The notes beneath the pieces are model-generated. The model ran no database searches and had not been told where the DNA came from. It was given only the letters and a program-made list of their open reading frames with translations. Made by a program: the position numbers and the translations under genes. Shown here piece after piece: positions 1 to 6,174 of a stretch of 13,637 bases of DNA (the stretch's first letter is position 1; the number at the start of each line of letters is the position of its first letter). The stretch is from QALR01 sp045646925. GTDB taxonomy: Bacteria; Bacillota; Clostridia; Oscillospirales; CAG-272. The stretch covers positions 1 to 13,637 of the forward strand of contig JAZRLQ010000191.1 in NCBI GenBank assembly GCA_045646925.1. Reading direction: 5' to 3'.

Positions 1-25
1 AAAATTCCTGCTGTTTTTTTAAATT

Positions 26-46
26 AGTATTGACAGAAGCAATACT
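26..46. promoter_or_regulatory. Inverted-repeat operator overlapping the padR -35 box
   Basis: The arms AGTATTG (26-32) and CAATACT (40-46) are exact reverse complements separated by 7 bases, and they bracket the -35 hexamer at 30-35. PadR-family repressors bind as dimers to short AT-rich inverted repeats and often repress their own operon, so the first gene of this operon is the obvious candidate ligand. The palindrome is seen in the sequence; the identity of the protein that binds it is inferred. Confidence 0.65.
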
Positions 47-58
47 TCGTGATATGAT
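30..58 (+). promoter_or_regulatory. Vegetative (sigma-A type) promoter of the padR operon
   Basis: A perfect TTGACA at 30-35 is followed after 17 bases by TATGAT at 53-58, one base from the consensus -10. Transcription would start near 65, just before the AAGGAGG ribosome binding site at 68-74 and the padR ATG at 83, giving a very short leader. The promoter lies under an inverted repeat (26-46), so it is probably repressed by the gene it drives. The promoter elements are seen directly; the use in vivo is inferred. Confidence 0.85.
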
Positions 59-82
59 GTATTATGCAAGGAGGAGTATGCT

Positions 83-403
83 ATGGATATTCAATTGAAA
101 CGAGGTTTACTGGACGTATGCGTGCTTGCTGCGATCAGAAACGAGGACTCTTACGGCTACAAGATCATCAAGGATATGCAGCCGTATATCAAGCTGTCGG
201 AATCGACACTATACACCATTCTGAAGCGTCTGGAGCTTGCGGAAATGCTGACCGTACGAACGTCGGAGCATGGCGGCAGACTGCGAAAATATTATCATAT
301 CACCGAAGCGGGAATCCGTCGCATTGACGATTTCAAAAAGGAGTGGGACGAGATCATGTCGATCTACCGTTTCGTAACGAAGGAGGATGACAATCATGCG
401 TAA
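83..403 (+). CDS. PadR family transcriptional regulator
   Basis: A 106-residue winged-helix DNA-binding protein, full length for the short (s) PadR class, which has little more than the PadR domain. The family signature is clear: YGYKI at 24-28 after the first helix, the recognition-helix stretch beginning LSESTLYTILKRLE at 38-51, and the wing GRLRKYYHITEAG at 65-77, followed by a short C-terminal helix for dimerisation. The start at 83 is set by AAGGAGGAG at 68-76. A competing frame starting at 64 has no such site. It is the first gene of an operon with a DUF1700 and a DUF4097 gene, an arrangement seen repeatedly in Bacillota, where the PadR protein presumably controls the membrane-protein pair. 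The inverted repeat over its promoter suggests autorepression. The inducer is unknown. Confidence 0.95.
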   Translation: MDIQLKRGLLDVCVLAAIRNEDSYGYKIIKDMQPYIKLSESTLYTILKRLELAEMLTVRTSEHGGRLRKYYHITEAGIRRIDDFKKEWDEIMSIYRFVTKEDDNHA

Positions 404-1001
404 GCAGGAATTTATTTATCAGTTGTGGAAAAAGCTCTCCGATCTGCCGAAAGAGGAGGTCGAGGAGCGCCTGAGCTTTTACGGCGAAATGATCGATGAC
501 CGTATGGAAGAGGGACTTTCCGAGGAGGAAGCCGTCGCGGCGATCGGCTCAACGGATGAGATCGCGGAACAGATCGTCGGGGATATTCCCGTACAAAAGA
601 TCATAAAGGAAAAAACGAAGCCGAAAAAACGCCTGCGCGTGTGGGAGATCGTTTTTCTCGTTCTTGGCTCTCCGATATGGGTACCGCTTCTTGTCATCGG
701 GCCCACCGTCGTTTTCCTGTCGCTCTATGCGGTGCTGTGGGTTTCGGTCGTTTCGCTTTGGGCGGTATTCGCGTCCTTCATCGGTTGCGCGGTCGGCGGG
801 ATCGCGGGAGGTTTTGTTTTTCTCATTTTCGGAAAGCCGTTTGTGTCGATGGCGATGATCGGCGCTTCGCTCGTATGCGCGGGGCTCTCCATTTTCATGT
901 TCTTCGGTTGCAAGGCGGCAACGAAGGGCGCCGTCCTTCTCCCATATAAGACCGCAAGAGCATTCAAACGTCTTCTCATCAAAAAGGAGGAAGCAGTATG
1001 A
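396..1001 (+). CDS. DUF1700 family membrane protein
   Basis: A 201-residue protein with two parts. Residues 1-62 form a soluble, charged helical domain (start MRKQEFIYQLWKKL, then LPKEEVEERLSFYGEMIDD and a helix rich in E, with GSTDEIAEQIVGDI near 51-64) that matches the N-terminal domain of DUF1700 proteins. After a basic stretch (71-82) come about four hydrophobic segments, roughly 83-102, 104-128, 130-147 and 150-171, ending in a basic cytoplasmic tail. The start at 396 is preferred over the in-frame ATG at 387, because AAGGAGG occupies 380-386 and leaves 9 bases to 396 but none to 387. The start overlaps the end of padR by 8 bases, so translation is probably coupled. Its biochemical role is not established; association with the following DUF4097 protein in an envelope-related function is inferred from the conserved gene order. 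Confidence 0.87.
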   Translation: MRKQEFIYQLWKKLSDLPKEEVEERLSFYGEMIDDRMEEGLSEEEAVAAIGSTDEIAEQIVGDIPVQKIIKEKTKPKKRLRVWEIVFLVLGSPIWVPLLVIGPTVVFLSLYAVLWVSVVSLWAVFASFIGCAVGGIAGGFVFLIFGKPFVSMAMIGASLVCAGLSIFMFFGCKAATKGAVLLPYKTARAFKRLLIKKEEAV

Positions 1002-1963
1002 AAAAGCGTACGATAGCATGGCTCGTCGCGGCGATTGTTCTCGTTCTCGTGGGCGGTATCCTTTTCGCTTGCGCAATGACCGCGATGGGATGGAATTTCG
1101 CCCGTCTGAACACAGTGGAATACGAAACCAATATCCACGAGATCCGCGAAGCGTTCGAGGATATATCGATCGAAACGAGCACGGCGGACGTTCTCTTCGT
1201 TCTGTCCGAGGATGATGCTTGCAAGATCGTCTGCCGCGAACCGAAGGACGAAAAGCATGTCGTTTCCGTCGAGAACGGCACGCTCACCATTTCCCAAGGT
1301 GAGAACCGTCAGCCGATCCGGATCAATTTCACGTCGGCAGAAACGAAGATCACCGTCTATCTGCCGAAGGCGGAATACGACTCTCTGTTCGTAAAAGCCT
1401 CCACGGGCGATATCAACGTGGCGAAGGATCTCACCTTCAGAACCATCGAAGCGCAGGTCACAACGGGCGACGTTATCTGCTCCGCCTCCGCTTCGGAAGC
1501 CATCAGCATCAGAACCACCACGGGTGATATCACCATGAAGGGCGTGTCCGCGGAATCGATCGCGCTGAAGGTCTCCTCCGGCAAGATCACCGCAAACGAT
1601 ATCGTCTGCAAGAGCGCGCTTCACATCACCGTCGGCACGGGCGATTCGTATCTGACAAACGTTACCTGCGACAAGCTTTCCTCCGACGGAAATACGGGCG
1701 ATATCTCTCTCAAAAACGTGACCGCAGAGAAGGAGTTTTCGATCACGCGAAGCACGGGTGACGTTTGGTTCGACCGTTGCGACGGCGGCGAGATCTTCGT
1801 GGAAACGTCCACGGGAACGATCGAAGGCACGCTCCGCTCCGAAAAGGATTTCTCGTCCTCCAGAACCGACACCGGCACCGTCCGCGTTCCGAAAACGCAA
1901 TCGGGCGGCAAATGCGAGCTTGTCACCGATACCGGTGATATCCGCATCGAAATCGAGAAATGA
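998..1963 (+). CDS. Membrane-anchored DUF4097 beta-strand repeat protein
   Basis: A 321-residue protein with one N-terminal hydrophobic helix (about 7-26) after a KKR start, which acts as an uncleaved anchor or signal sequence, and a long beta-rich domain outside the membrane. From residue 135 onward it carries ten copies of a turn motif of the type STGDI, with the glycine at 137, 157, 176, 195, 215, 234, 254, 273, 293 and 313. The spacing is 19 or 20 residues throughout, as expected for stacked coils of a beta-helix-like fold. Copies at 195 (SSGKI), 215 (GTGDS), 273 (STGTI) and 293 (DTGTV) are variants. The ATG overlaps the DUF1700 stop in an ATGA arrangement, with AAGGAGG at 984-990. DUF4097 proteins have no firmly known activity; a structural or sensing role at the cell surface is inferred. 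Confidence 0.92.
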   Translation: MKKRTIAWLVAAIVLVLVGGILFACAMTAMGWNFARLNTVEYETNIHEIREAFEDISIETSTADVLFVLSEDDACKIVCREPKDEKHVVSVENGTLTISQGENRQPIRINFTSAETKITVYLPKAEYDSLFVKASTGDINVAKDLTFRTIEAQVTTGDVICSASASEAISIRTTTGDITMKGVSAESIALKVSSGKITANDIVCKSALHITVGTGDSYLTNVTCDKLSSDGNTGDISLKNVTAEKEFSITRSTGDVWFDRCDGGEIFVETSTGTIEGTLRSEKDFSSSRTDTGTVRVPKTQSGGKCELVTDTGDIRIEIEK

Positions 1964-2219
1964 GATTTGATCGCTTCCGCTTGCGCACGAACCTCGATTA
2001 CATCGTAGGGCGGTGGCTTGCTGCCGCTGGTTACCTTCCGCGGTAAATAATGTGTTTTTGGAAAGGTTCTCCATCTGCACGTCTCTCTCGCTTATCTCAC
2101 AGACCAACGAAAAACGAAATACCGTTACCAAAATACCGTCTACGTCTTTACTTTTGCTCCGTTTTGTGATACTCTATAGTTACAAGTAATTATATTGAGA
2201 GAAAGGAACGGCTACACAT
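1964..2219. other. Intergenic spacer with two stem-loops and a short direct repeat
   Basis: No gene was found in these 256 bases. A GC-rich stem-loop sits at 2010-2027 (seven pairs including two G-U, loop CTTG) and a second small one at 2031-2046 (TTACC/GGTAA, six-base loop). A five-T run follows at 2055-2059, so weak termination of the upstream operon is possible but not convincing. AAATACCGT occurs twice, at 2117-2125 and 2131-2139, a 14-base period. A TATAGT hexamer at 2175-2180, with only a weak upstream partner (TTGCTC at 2154-2159, 15-base spacer), may be the -10 box for the PHP gene. Confidence 0.5.
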
Positions 2220-3014
2220 ATGAAAATTACACATGACTTTCACGTACATACGAAGCTTTCCATCTGCGCGAACGAAACGGCAACGGTCGAAAATTATATC
2301 GCTCACGCGAAGAGACTCGGTCTTTCGAAGATCGGCTTTTCGGACCATTTCGGTGCAGGCGATATTCCCGGCGCGAGAGGCTTTTACCGCGCGCACCCGT
2401 ACGAGCATAACGCCGAGCTGAAGGAAACGCTGGCGGCGGTAAACGAGCCCGGATTGAAGCTCTATTTCGGTTGCGAAACGGAATACCACACGCCGAAGCG
2501 CGATATCGCGATCACGGAGGAGGAAGCGGAGAAATTCGATTTCATTCTCGTTCCCAACTCCCACACGCATATGATCATGCCGAAGGACTACGTTTCGTCC
2601 TACGAGAAGCACAGAGATTTTATGATCATGGCTTACGAGGACGTTCTGAACAGTCCGCTTTCCCGTTACGTGACGGCGATGGCGCACCCGTTCGACGCCG
2701 TTTGTTGCCCCTACGATAACAGAATCCTCATCAATATGATCACGGACGATACCTTCAAGCGCCTTTTCGACAAGACCGCCGAAAAGAACATCGCGGTGGA
2801 GATCAACGTCGCGTATTCGAAGGGCATGACGAAGGCGGAGCTTTCCGACGATTGCCATATCCGTATGTTTCATATCGCGAAGGAATGCGGATGTAAGTTC
2901 ATTTTCGGAAGCGATGCGCACGACAATAAGCAGCACGAGTTTTACGACAACGCGCAGATCGTTGCGGATGCGCTCGGTCTGAAGGAAACGGATCTCGCGG
3001 AGATCTGCCGCTGA
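2220..3014 (+). CDS. PHP-domain phosphoesterase, histidinol-phosphatase-like
   Basis: A 264-residue single-domain PHP protein, predicted to be a cytoplasmic metal-dependent phosphatase. The metal-binding motifs appear in the family order: DFHVHT at 6-11, SDHFG at 41-45, GCETEY at 84-89 with the bridging glutamate E86, NSHTH at 113-117, MAHPFD at 154-159, EINVAY at 194-199 and GSDAHD at 230-235. Length and motif order fit the HisK (HisJ-type) histidinol-phosphatase group and its many relatives. With no histidine genes nearby, the substrate cannot be fixed. The start is the only ATG at the conserved N-terminus; its ribosome binding site (AAAGGA, 2202-2207) is 12 bases away, rather far. It leads a short run with the small gene 25 bases downstream and possibly the PAP2 gene. 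Confidence 0.92.
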   Translation: MKITHDFHVHTKLSICANETATVENYIAHAKRLGLSKIGFSDHFGAGDIPGARGFYRAHPYEHNAELKETLAAVNEPGLKLYFGCETEYHTPKRDIAITEEEAEKFDFILVPNSHTHMIMPKDYVSSYEKHRDFMIMAYEDVLNSPLSRYVTAMAHPFDAVCCPYDNRILINMITDDTFKRLFDKTAEKNIAVEINVAYSKGMTKAELSDDCHIRMFHIAKECGCKFIFGSDAHDNKQHEFYDNAQIVADALGLKETDLAEICR

Positions 3015-3039
3015 TCCGTTCAGAAAAAACGGAGGACGT

Positions 3040-3345
3040 ATGAAAATCACTCTGGAGATAGATGATCTCGATTACGGCGCGGTCATTGCCGCGCTCTTGC
3101 CCATGGTTCACGAGAAATTGGAAAAGGAAGAGGATTCCGTCGGCAACAAGATCCTTCTGAAGCTGACGGCGGTCTCCCCGTCCATCGCAAAAAAGATGGT
3201 GAATCTTCTGCCGAAGGAAACGCAGAACGAGATCGTCGTATTATTGATCAACAAAAATCGCGAAAAGATCCTGTCTCTTCTCGAAAATCTCGCGAAGGAC
3301 AAGGATATCTCTCTGCAGATCGGCAGTCTCGATGCGCAGATCTGA
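3040..3345 (+). CDS. Small protein of unknown function (101 residues)
   Basis: I do not recognise this gene. It starts 25 bases after the PHP gene with a good GGAGG site at 3031-3035, and its frame is closed by a stop at 3343. The protein begins with a predicted beta strand (ITLEIDDLDYG), continues as amphipathic, mostly helical sequence rich in Leu, Lys and Glu, and ends in a short strand (SLQIGSLDA). It has no signal peptide, membrane segment, cysteine pair or recognisable catalytic motif. The lysine/leucine-rich middle (about 55-90) could form a helical hairpin or an oligomerisation surface. Its position suggests co-transcription with the PHP phosphatase. The gene is judged real from its ribosome binding site, spacing and codon use. 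Confidence 0.75.
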   Translation: MKITLEIDDLDYGAVIAALLPMVHEKLEKEEDSVGNKILLKLTAVSPSIAKKMVNLLPKETQNEIVVLLINKNREKILSLLENLAKDKDISLQIGSLDAQI

Positions 3346-3410
3346 AAATTGCTTGAAAAGCGGTGAATTTTCGGAAAGATCCGATATAACAATGAAAGGT
3401 ATTTTTAATT

Positions 3411-4073
3411 ATGGTGGAAAGCAATTTTGCAAAATGGCTGGATCTGACGTTCGCGGGCTTTGACGGCGCGATCCTTGAATTTTATCACCGTCTCGCCGAA
3501 TGGGGCGGCGCGGTGCTGACGCCGATCATGCGTTTTGTCAGCTTCACGGGCGACAAAGCGCTCGTGCTCTTTGCGCTCGCGCTCGTTCTCTGTCTGTTTG
3601 TGAAGACGAGAAAATGCGGCCTCTGTATGTTCGTGGCGATCTGTTGCGGCGCGCTTATGACGAACGTGATCCTGAAGGAAACGATCTGCCGCGTCCGACC
3701 GTACGAGGCGAGCGAGGCGTTCCGCGCGCTCTGGAGCTTCGTCGGCGCACACGCCGAAAGCGAATTTTCCTTCCCGTCGGGACATACGACGGCGGCGGCT
3801 GCCGCGGCAACGGGACTCTGGCTTGCAGGCGGAAAGAAATATCTCGCCGTTTCGATACCCTACGTGGCGCTGATGGCGGCTTCCCGAAACTATTTCGTCG
3901 TCCATTATCCGACGGACGTGATCGCGGGCGCGATCGTCGGTACGATCGGCGGTATCGCCGCGTATTTCATCACGATCGGCATTTATCGCGCGCTGAAAAA
4001 GCATGAGAACGCGGGCTTCTGCCGATTCATGTTGAATTTTGACGTGATCGCAACGTTCAGAAAGAAAAATTGA
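3411..4073 (+). CDS. PAP2 family membrane phosphatase
   Basis: A 220-residue integral membrane phosphatase of the type that dephosphorylates phosphatidic acid, phosphatidylglycerophosphate or undecaprenyl pyrophosphate. All three catalytic signatures are intact: K89-x6-R96-P97, the PSGH motif at 122-125 with its catalytic histidine, and SR (158-159) followed by HYPTD at 165-169. About five hydrophobic segments are visible (roughly 33-45 and 50-66, 70-88, 128-160 and 168-192), with the active-site loop expected on the outer face. The ribosome binding site GAAAGG at 3394-3399 is 11 bases before the ATG. The gene lies 65 bases after the small gene and just before a strong terminator, so it ends the plus-strand block. 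Sequence alone cannot separate lipid-recycling from lipid-synthesis substrates. Confidence 0.94.
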   Translation: MVESNFAKWLDLTFAGFDGAILEFYHRLAEWGGAVLTPIMRFVSFTGDKALVLFALALVLCLFVKTRKCGLCMFVAICCGALMTNVILKETICRVRPYEASEAFRALWSFVGAHAESEFSFPSGHTTAAAAAATGLWLAGGKKYLAVSIPYVALMAASRNYFVVHYPTDVIAGAIVGTIGGIAAYFITIGIYRALKKHENAGFCRFMLNFDVIATFRKKN

Positions 4074-4105
4074 AGCGGATTTTGAAAATAACAGTGAGTT
4101 CAACG

Positions 4106-4144
4106 AAAAAGAGCATGAATGGATTTTCCATTCATGCTCTTTTT
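4106..4144. terminator. Bidirectional intrinsic terminator between converging genes
   Basis: A perfect hairpin: GAGCATGAATGG (4111-4122) pairs with CCATTCATGCTC (4128-4139) around a five-base ATTTT loop. Five A on the left (4106-4110) and five T on the right (4140-4144) extend it and provide a U-tract in either direction. It lies 32 bases after the PAP2 stop and 7 bases beyond the stop of the minus-strand hydrolase, so it can end both transcripts. Confidence 0.93.
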
Positions 4145-4151
4145 ATGTCTT

Positions 4152-5003
4152 TCATTCCCAATCGAGCTCTGCGACGGAAACGGCGCCCTTATGGGGTGTG
4201 GGGCGTGTATTCCATCCGCAAGTGGTGATGTAATATCTGCCGTTTTCCTCGATGATCTCGGGCGCGTGGGCGAAAAGCTCCGTGACGGGGATCGCGCCGC
4301 CCTCGCCGCCGTTATATTCCCCGAATCGTTTCGGATCGTCGGAGCAGAAAACGAGCGTGTCGTTATACGTGCTCCGCGAGGAATCCGTGTAGGTGATGAA
4401 GAGATAATAGAGTCCGTCCTTTTTGACGATATAGGGCGATTCCATCGCGCCCCACGCGGGATTCAGCGGCGCTTTTTCGCCCGAGGTGAGCGCAAAGCCC
4501 TCGAACGTCCAGTTCAAAAGATCGTTTGAGGAAAAGCAGCTGACGGCGCCTCTTTTCCGATGAACGCCGACGACGTACATCAGATATTCGTCCTCGCTCG
4601 TTTGCAAAACGAAATGATCGCGGTGCGCGCCCATGAGAGGCTCGTTTTTCAGCGTGACGTTGGTGCCGAACCATTCGTACATATCGAAGGACACCGCAAG
4701 AGAGGTGGGCGACGGGCCGTAAAACATAAAGTAATTTTCGTCCTTTTCGATCACGCACGGCGCCCACGCAAGCGTTCCCGTATCGATGGAGCGGCCGACC
4801 TCACGAAAGGACGCGCCGAGGCTTTCTCCGACGCCGTGGACGAAATACCGCTCGTAATTCGGCTTCCCCTCGAAACTCGTAATGCCGTACAAATGCCAAT
4901 TTCCGTCGGAGCCCTTCACGATCGTATGGTCGTTGACGTAGTTTCCGTTTTGAGTCGGTTGGAAAAGGATCTTCCATTCACCTCTGATCACAGGCTTTTT
5001 CAT
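4152..5003 (-). CDS. Five-bladed beta-propeller glycoside hydrolase (GH43/GH32-like)
   Basis: A 283-residue protein with no signal peptide, so probably cytoplasmic and acting on imported oligosaccharides. Repeated blade patterns are clear, each with an acidic residue followed by strands of the type GNWHLYG (34-40), ENYFMFYG (89-96), DEYLMYVVG (138-146), DGLYYLFIT (196-204) and NGRYYITTCG (254-263). Candidate catalytic residues by analogy with the GH43/GH32 clan are D25 in VNDHT (base or nucleophile), D129 in HRDH (transition-state residue) and E188 in MESP (acid). HAPEII at 246-251 is also typical. GAGGA 7 bases before the ATG sets the start. It is separated from the upstream radical SAM gene by an inserted repeat element, so it may have its own promoter or depend on read-through. 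Substrate is unknown; GH130-type phosphorolysis is less likely but not excluded. Confidence 0.85.
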   Translation of the reverse strand: MKKPVIRGEWKILFQPTQNGNYVNDHTIVKGSDGNWHLYGITSFEGKPNYERYFVHGVGESLGASFREVGRSIDTGTLAWAPCVIEKDENYFMFYGPSPTSLAVSFDMYEWFGTNVTLKNEPLMGAHRDHFVLQTSEDEYLMYVVGVHRKRGAVSCFSSNDLLNWTFEGFALTSGEKAPLNPAWGAMESPYIVKKDGLYYLFITYTDSSRSTYNDTLVFCSDDPKRFGEYNGGEGGAIPVTELFAHAPEIIEENGRYYITTCGWNTRPTPHKGAVSVAELDWE

Positions 5004-5032
5004 ATCGCGTTCCTCACTGTCGTTATTTTCAA

Positions 5033-5276
5033 GGTTCTGTCACATGAAAAGGCTGATTTTTAGCCGGATTCCAAACGCAATTCATTGCGTTTGACCCTTC
5101 CTTTCAGTCGGATTTCGACTGCGTCCCGCCAGCACCGAAGGTGTCATCCTGAGCTTGTCGAACTTTTGGGTATCCCAAAAGCACGAGGCGTAGCCGAAGT
5201 GGGATCTCGGCGGGACTTCGCTCAGAATGACACGCACGCGTGTCGCTAAAAATCAGTTGTATGTTGTGACATGGCC
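5033..5276. mobile_element. MITE-like palindromic element with imperfect terminal inverted repeats
   Basis: This 244-bp non-coding block is bounded by 32-base inverted repeats (5033-5064 and 5245-5276). Reading inward, both share GG, then TGTCACA, eight unrelated bases, then CTGATTTTTAGC; 23 of 32 positions match. Flanking 8-mers ATTTTCAA (5025-5032) and ATTTTCAG (5277-5284) look like a target duplication with one change. The interior is full of perfect palindromes: 5072-5081/5084-5093, 5105-5110/5116-5121, 5163-5170/5174-5181 and 5229-5235/5238-5244. No transposase is present, so it would need one supplied in trans. It sits exactly between the radical SAM stop and the hydrolase leader. Confidence 0.75.
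5142..5232. repeat. Inner inverted repeat of TGTCATYCTGAGC type
   Basis: TGTCATCCTGAGC at 5142-5154 and the reverse complement of TGTCATTCTGAGC at 5220-5232 match at 12 of 13 positions, enclosing 65 bases that themselves hold a perfect 8-bp hairpin (5163-5181). Sequences of this kind recur as dispersed palindromes in many bacterial genomes. Here it is embedded in the larger MITE-like element, so the block may be composite. Confidence 0.65.
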
Positions 5277-5280
5277 ATTT

Positions 5281-6174
5281 TCAGATCCCGAGTCCGTCGA
5301 AGGAGGGGATGAAGCTTTCCTTTGCCGCTTCGCCGCTTTGCAGAAAGCCGTTTTTGATCCCGATTTTCTGCGCGAATTTCACGACCTTTTCGTATTCGTA
5401 CGTCGTGAGCTTCCGCGAAAGCTCGGGGTATTTTTCGTATTTTCGCATGGGGGTATATTGGTTCATAATGCTGATATAGATCCGATCGCCGTAGGTCTCG
5501 TGCAGATATCGGAGCACCTCCATGGAATCGTCCGTGTGCTTTGGCAAAACGAGGTGGCGGACGATCACGCCTCTTTTCATCATGCCGTTTTCGTCGAAAA
5601 CACAGTCCCCGATCTGACGTACCATCTCCGCGATCGCCTTTTCAGCGGCTTTGGGGTAGTTGTATGCGCCCGAAAAGAGATGGGCAAGGTCGGAGTCTCT
5701 GTATTTGTAATCGGGCAGATAGACGTCGATATAGCCGTCCAGACGGCGAAGCGTATCGACGGATTCGTATCCGCTCGAATTGTAAACGACGGGGATCGAA
5801 AGTCCGTTTGCTTTCGCGCGGTCCAGCGCCGCGATGACGTGCGGAACGAAATGGACGGCGGTGACGAGATTGATATTGGCGGCGCCTTTTTCCTGCAATT
5901 CGAGAAAGATCTCCGCGAGTCTCTCGGGGGAGATCTCTTTTCCCTTGTTTTCGTGCGCGATCTCGTGATTCTGGCAGAAAACGCAACCGAGGTTGCACCC
6001 GGAAAAGAAGACGGTTCCCGAGCCCGTCGTGCCCGAAAGCGGCGGCTCCTCCCACATATGCAGAGAAGCGCGCGCGGCGCGCAGAGCGGAGGATTCTCTG
6101 CAGAAGCCGTGACCGACCGTGCGGTCGGCGCCGCAGGCGCGCGGACACAGCTTGCAGTTCAGATAAGAATTCAT
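5281..6174 (-). CDS. PflX-like radical SAM protein
   Basis: A 297-residue iron-sulfur protein of the COG1313 (PflX) group, related to pyruvate-formate-lyase activating enzymes. An N-terminal cysteine cluster (C7, C10, C14, C25; start NCKLCPRACG) precedes the radical SAM motif C60-x3-C64-x2-C67 within FFSGCNLGCVFCQNHEI. Later patterns include NINLVTAVHF, the VVYNSSGYES strand, YLPDYKY and RHLVLPKH, as usual for this family. The physiological substrate of PflX proteins is not established, and no glycyl-radical enzyme is encoded nearby. The start at 6174 makes an ATGA overlap with the SDR stop; longer in-frame starts would run back through the SDR gene. No Shine-Dalgarno site precedes it, so it likely depends on ribosomes finishing the SDR gene. 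Its stop codon (5281-5283) falls inside the apparent target duplication of the adjacent repeat element. Confidence 0.92.
   Translation of the reverse strand: MNSYLNCKLCPRACGADRTVGHGFCRESSALRAARASLHMWEEPPLSGTTGSGTVFFSGCNLGCVFCQNHEIAHENKGKEISPERLAEIFLELQEKGAANINLVTAVHFVPHVIAALDRAKANGLSIPVVYNSSGYESVDTLRRLDGYIDVYLPDYKYRDSDLAHLFSGAYNYPKAAEKAIAEMVRQIGDCVFDENGMMKRGVIVRHLVLPKHTDDSMEVLRYLHETYGDRIYISIMNQYTPMRKYEKYPELSRKLTTYEYEKVVKFAQKIGIKNGFLQSGEAAKESFIPSFDGLGI

Noticed and set aside
387..395. In-frame ATG at 387 as start of the DUF1700 gene
   Set aside because: It directly abuts the AAGGAGG site with no spacing; the ATG at 396 has the usual 9 bases and fits the family N-terminus.
1400..1942. Regular 57-60 base repeats that could suggest a CRISPR array
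   Set aside because: The repeated core is only about 9-12 bases, is kept in codon frame (ACG GGC GAT type) and encodes the protein turn motif. There are no true direct repeats of CRISPR length and no cas genes.
725..2131. Open frame of 468 codons on the minus strand
   Set aside because: It is antisense to the DUF1700 and DUF4097 genes, with arginine/aspartate-rich low-information sequence typical of shadow frames.
3362..3390. Possible promoter for the PAP2 gene (TATAAC at 3385-3390)
   Set aside because: The -35 side is poor, and transcription would start on top of the ribosome binding site at 3394-3399, leaving no usable leader.
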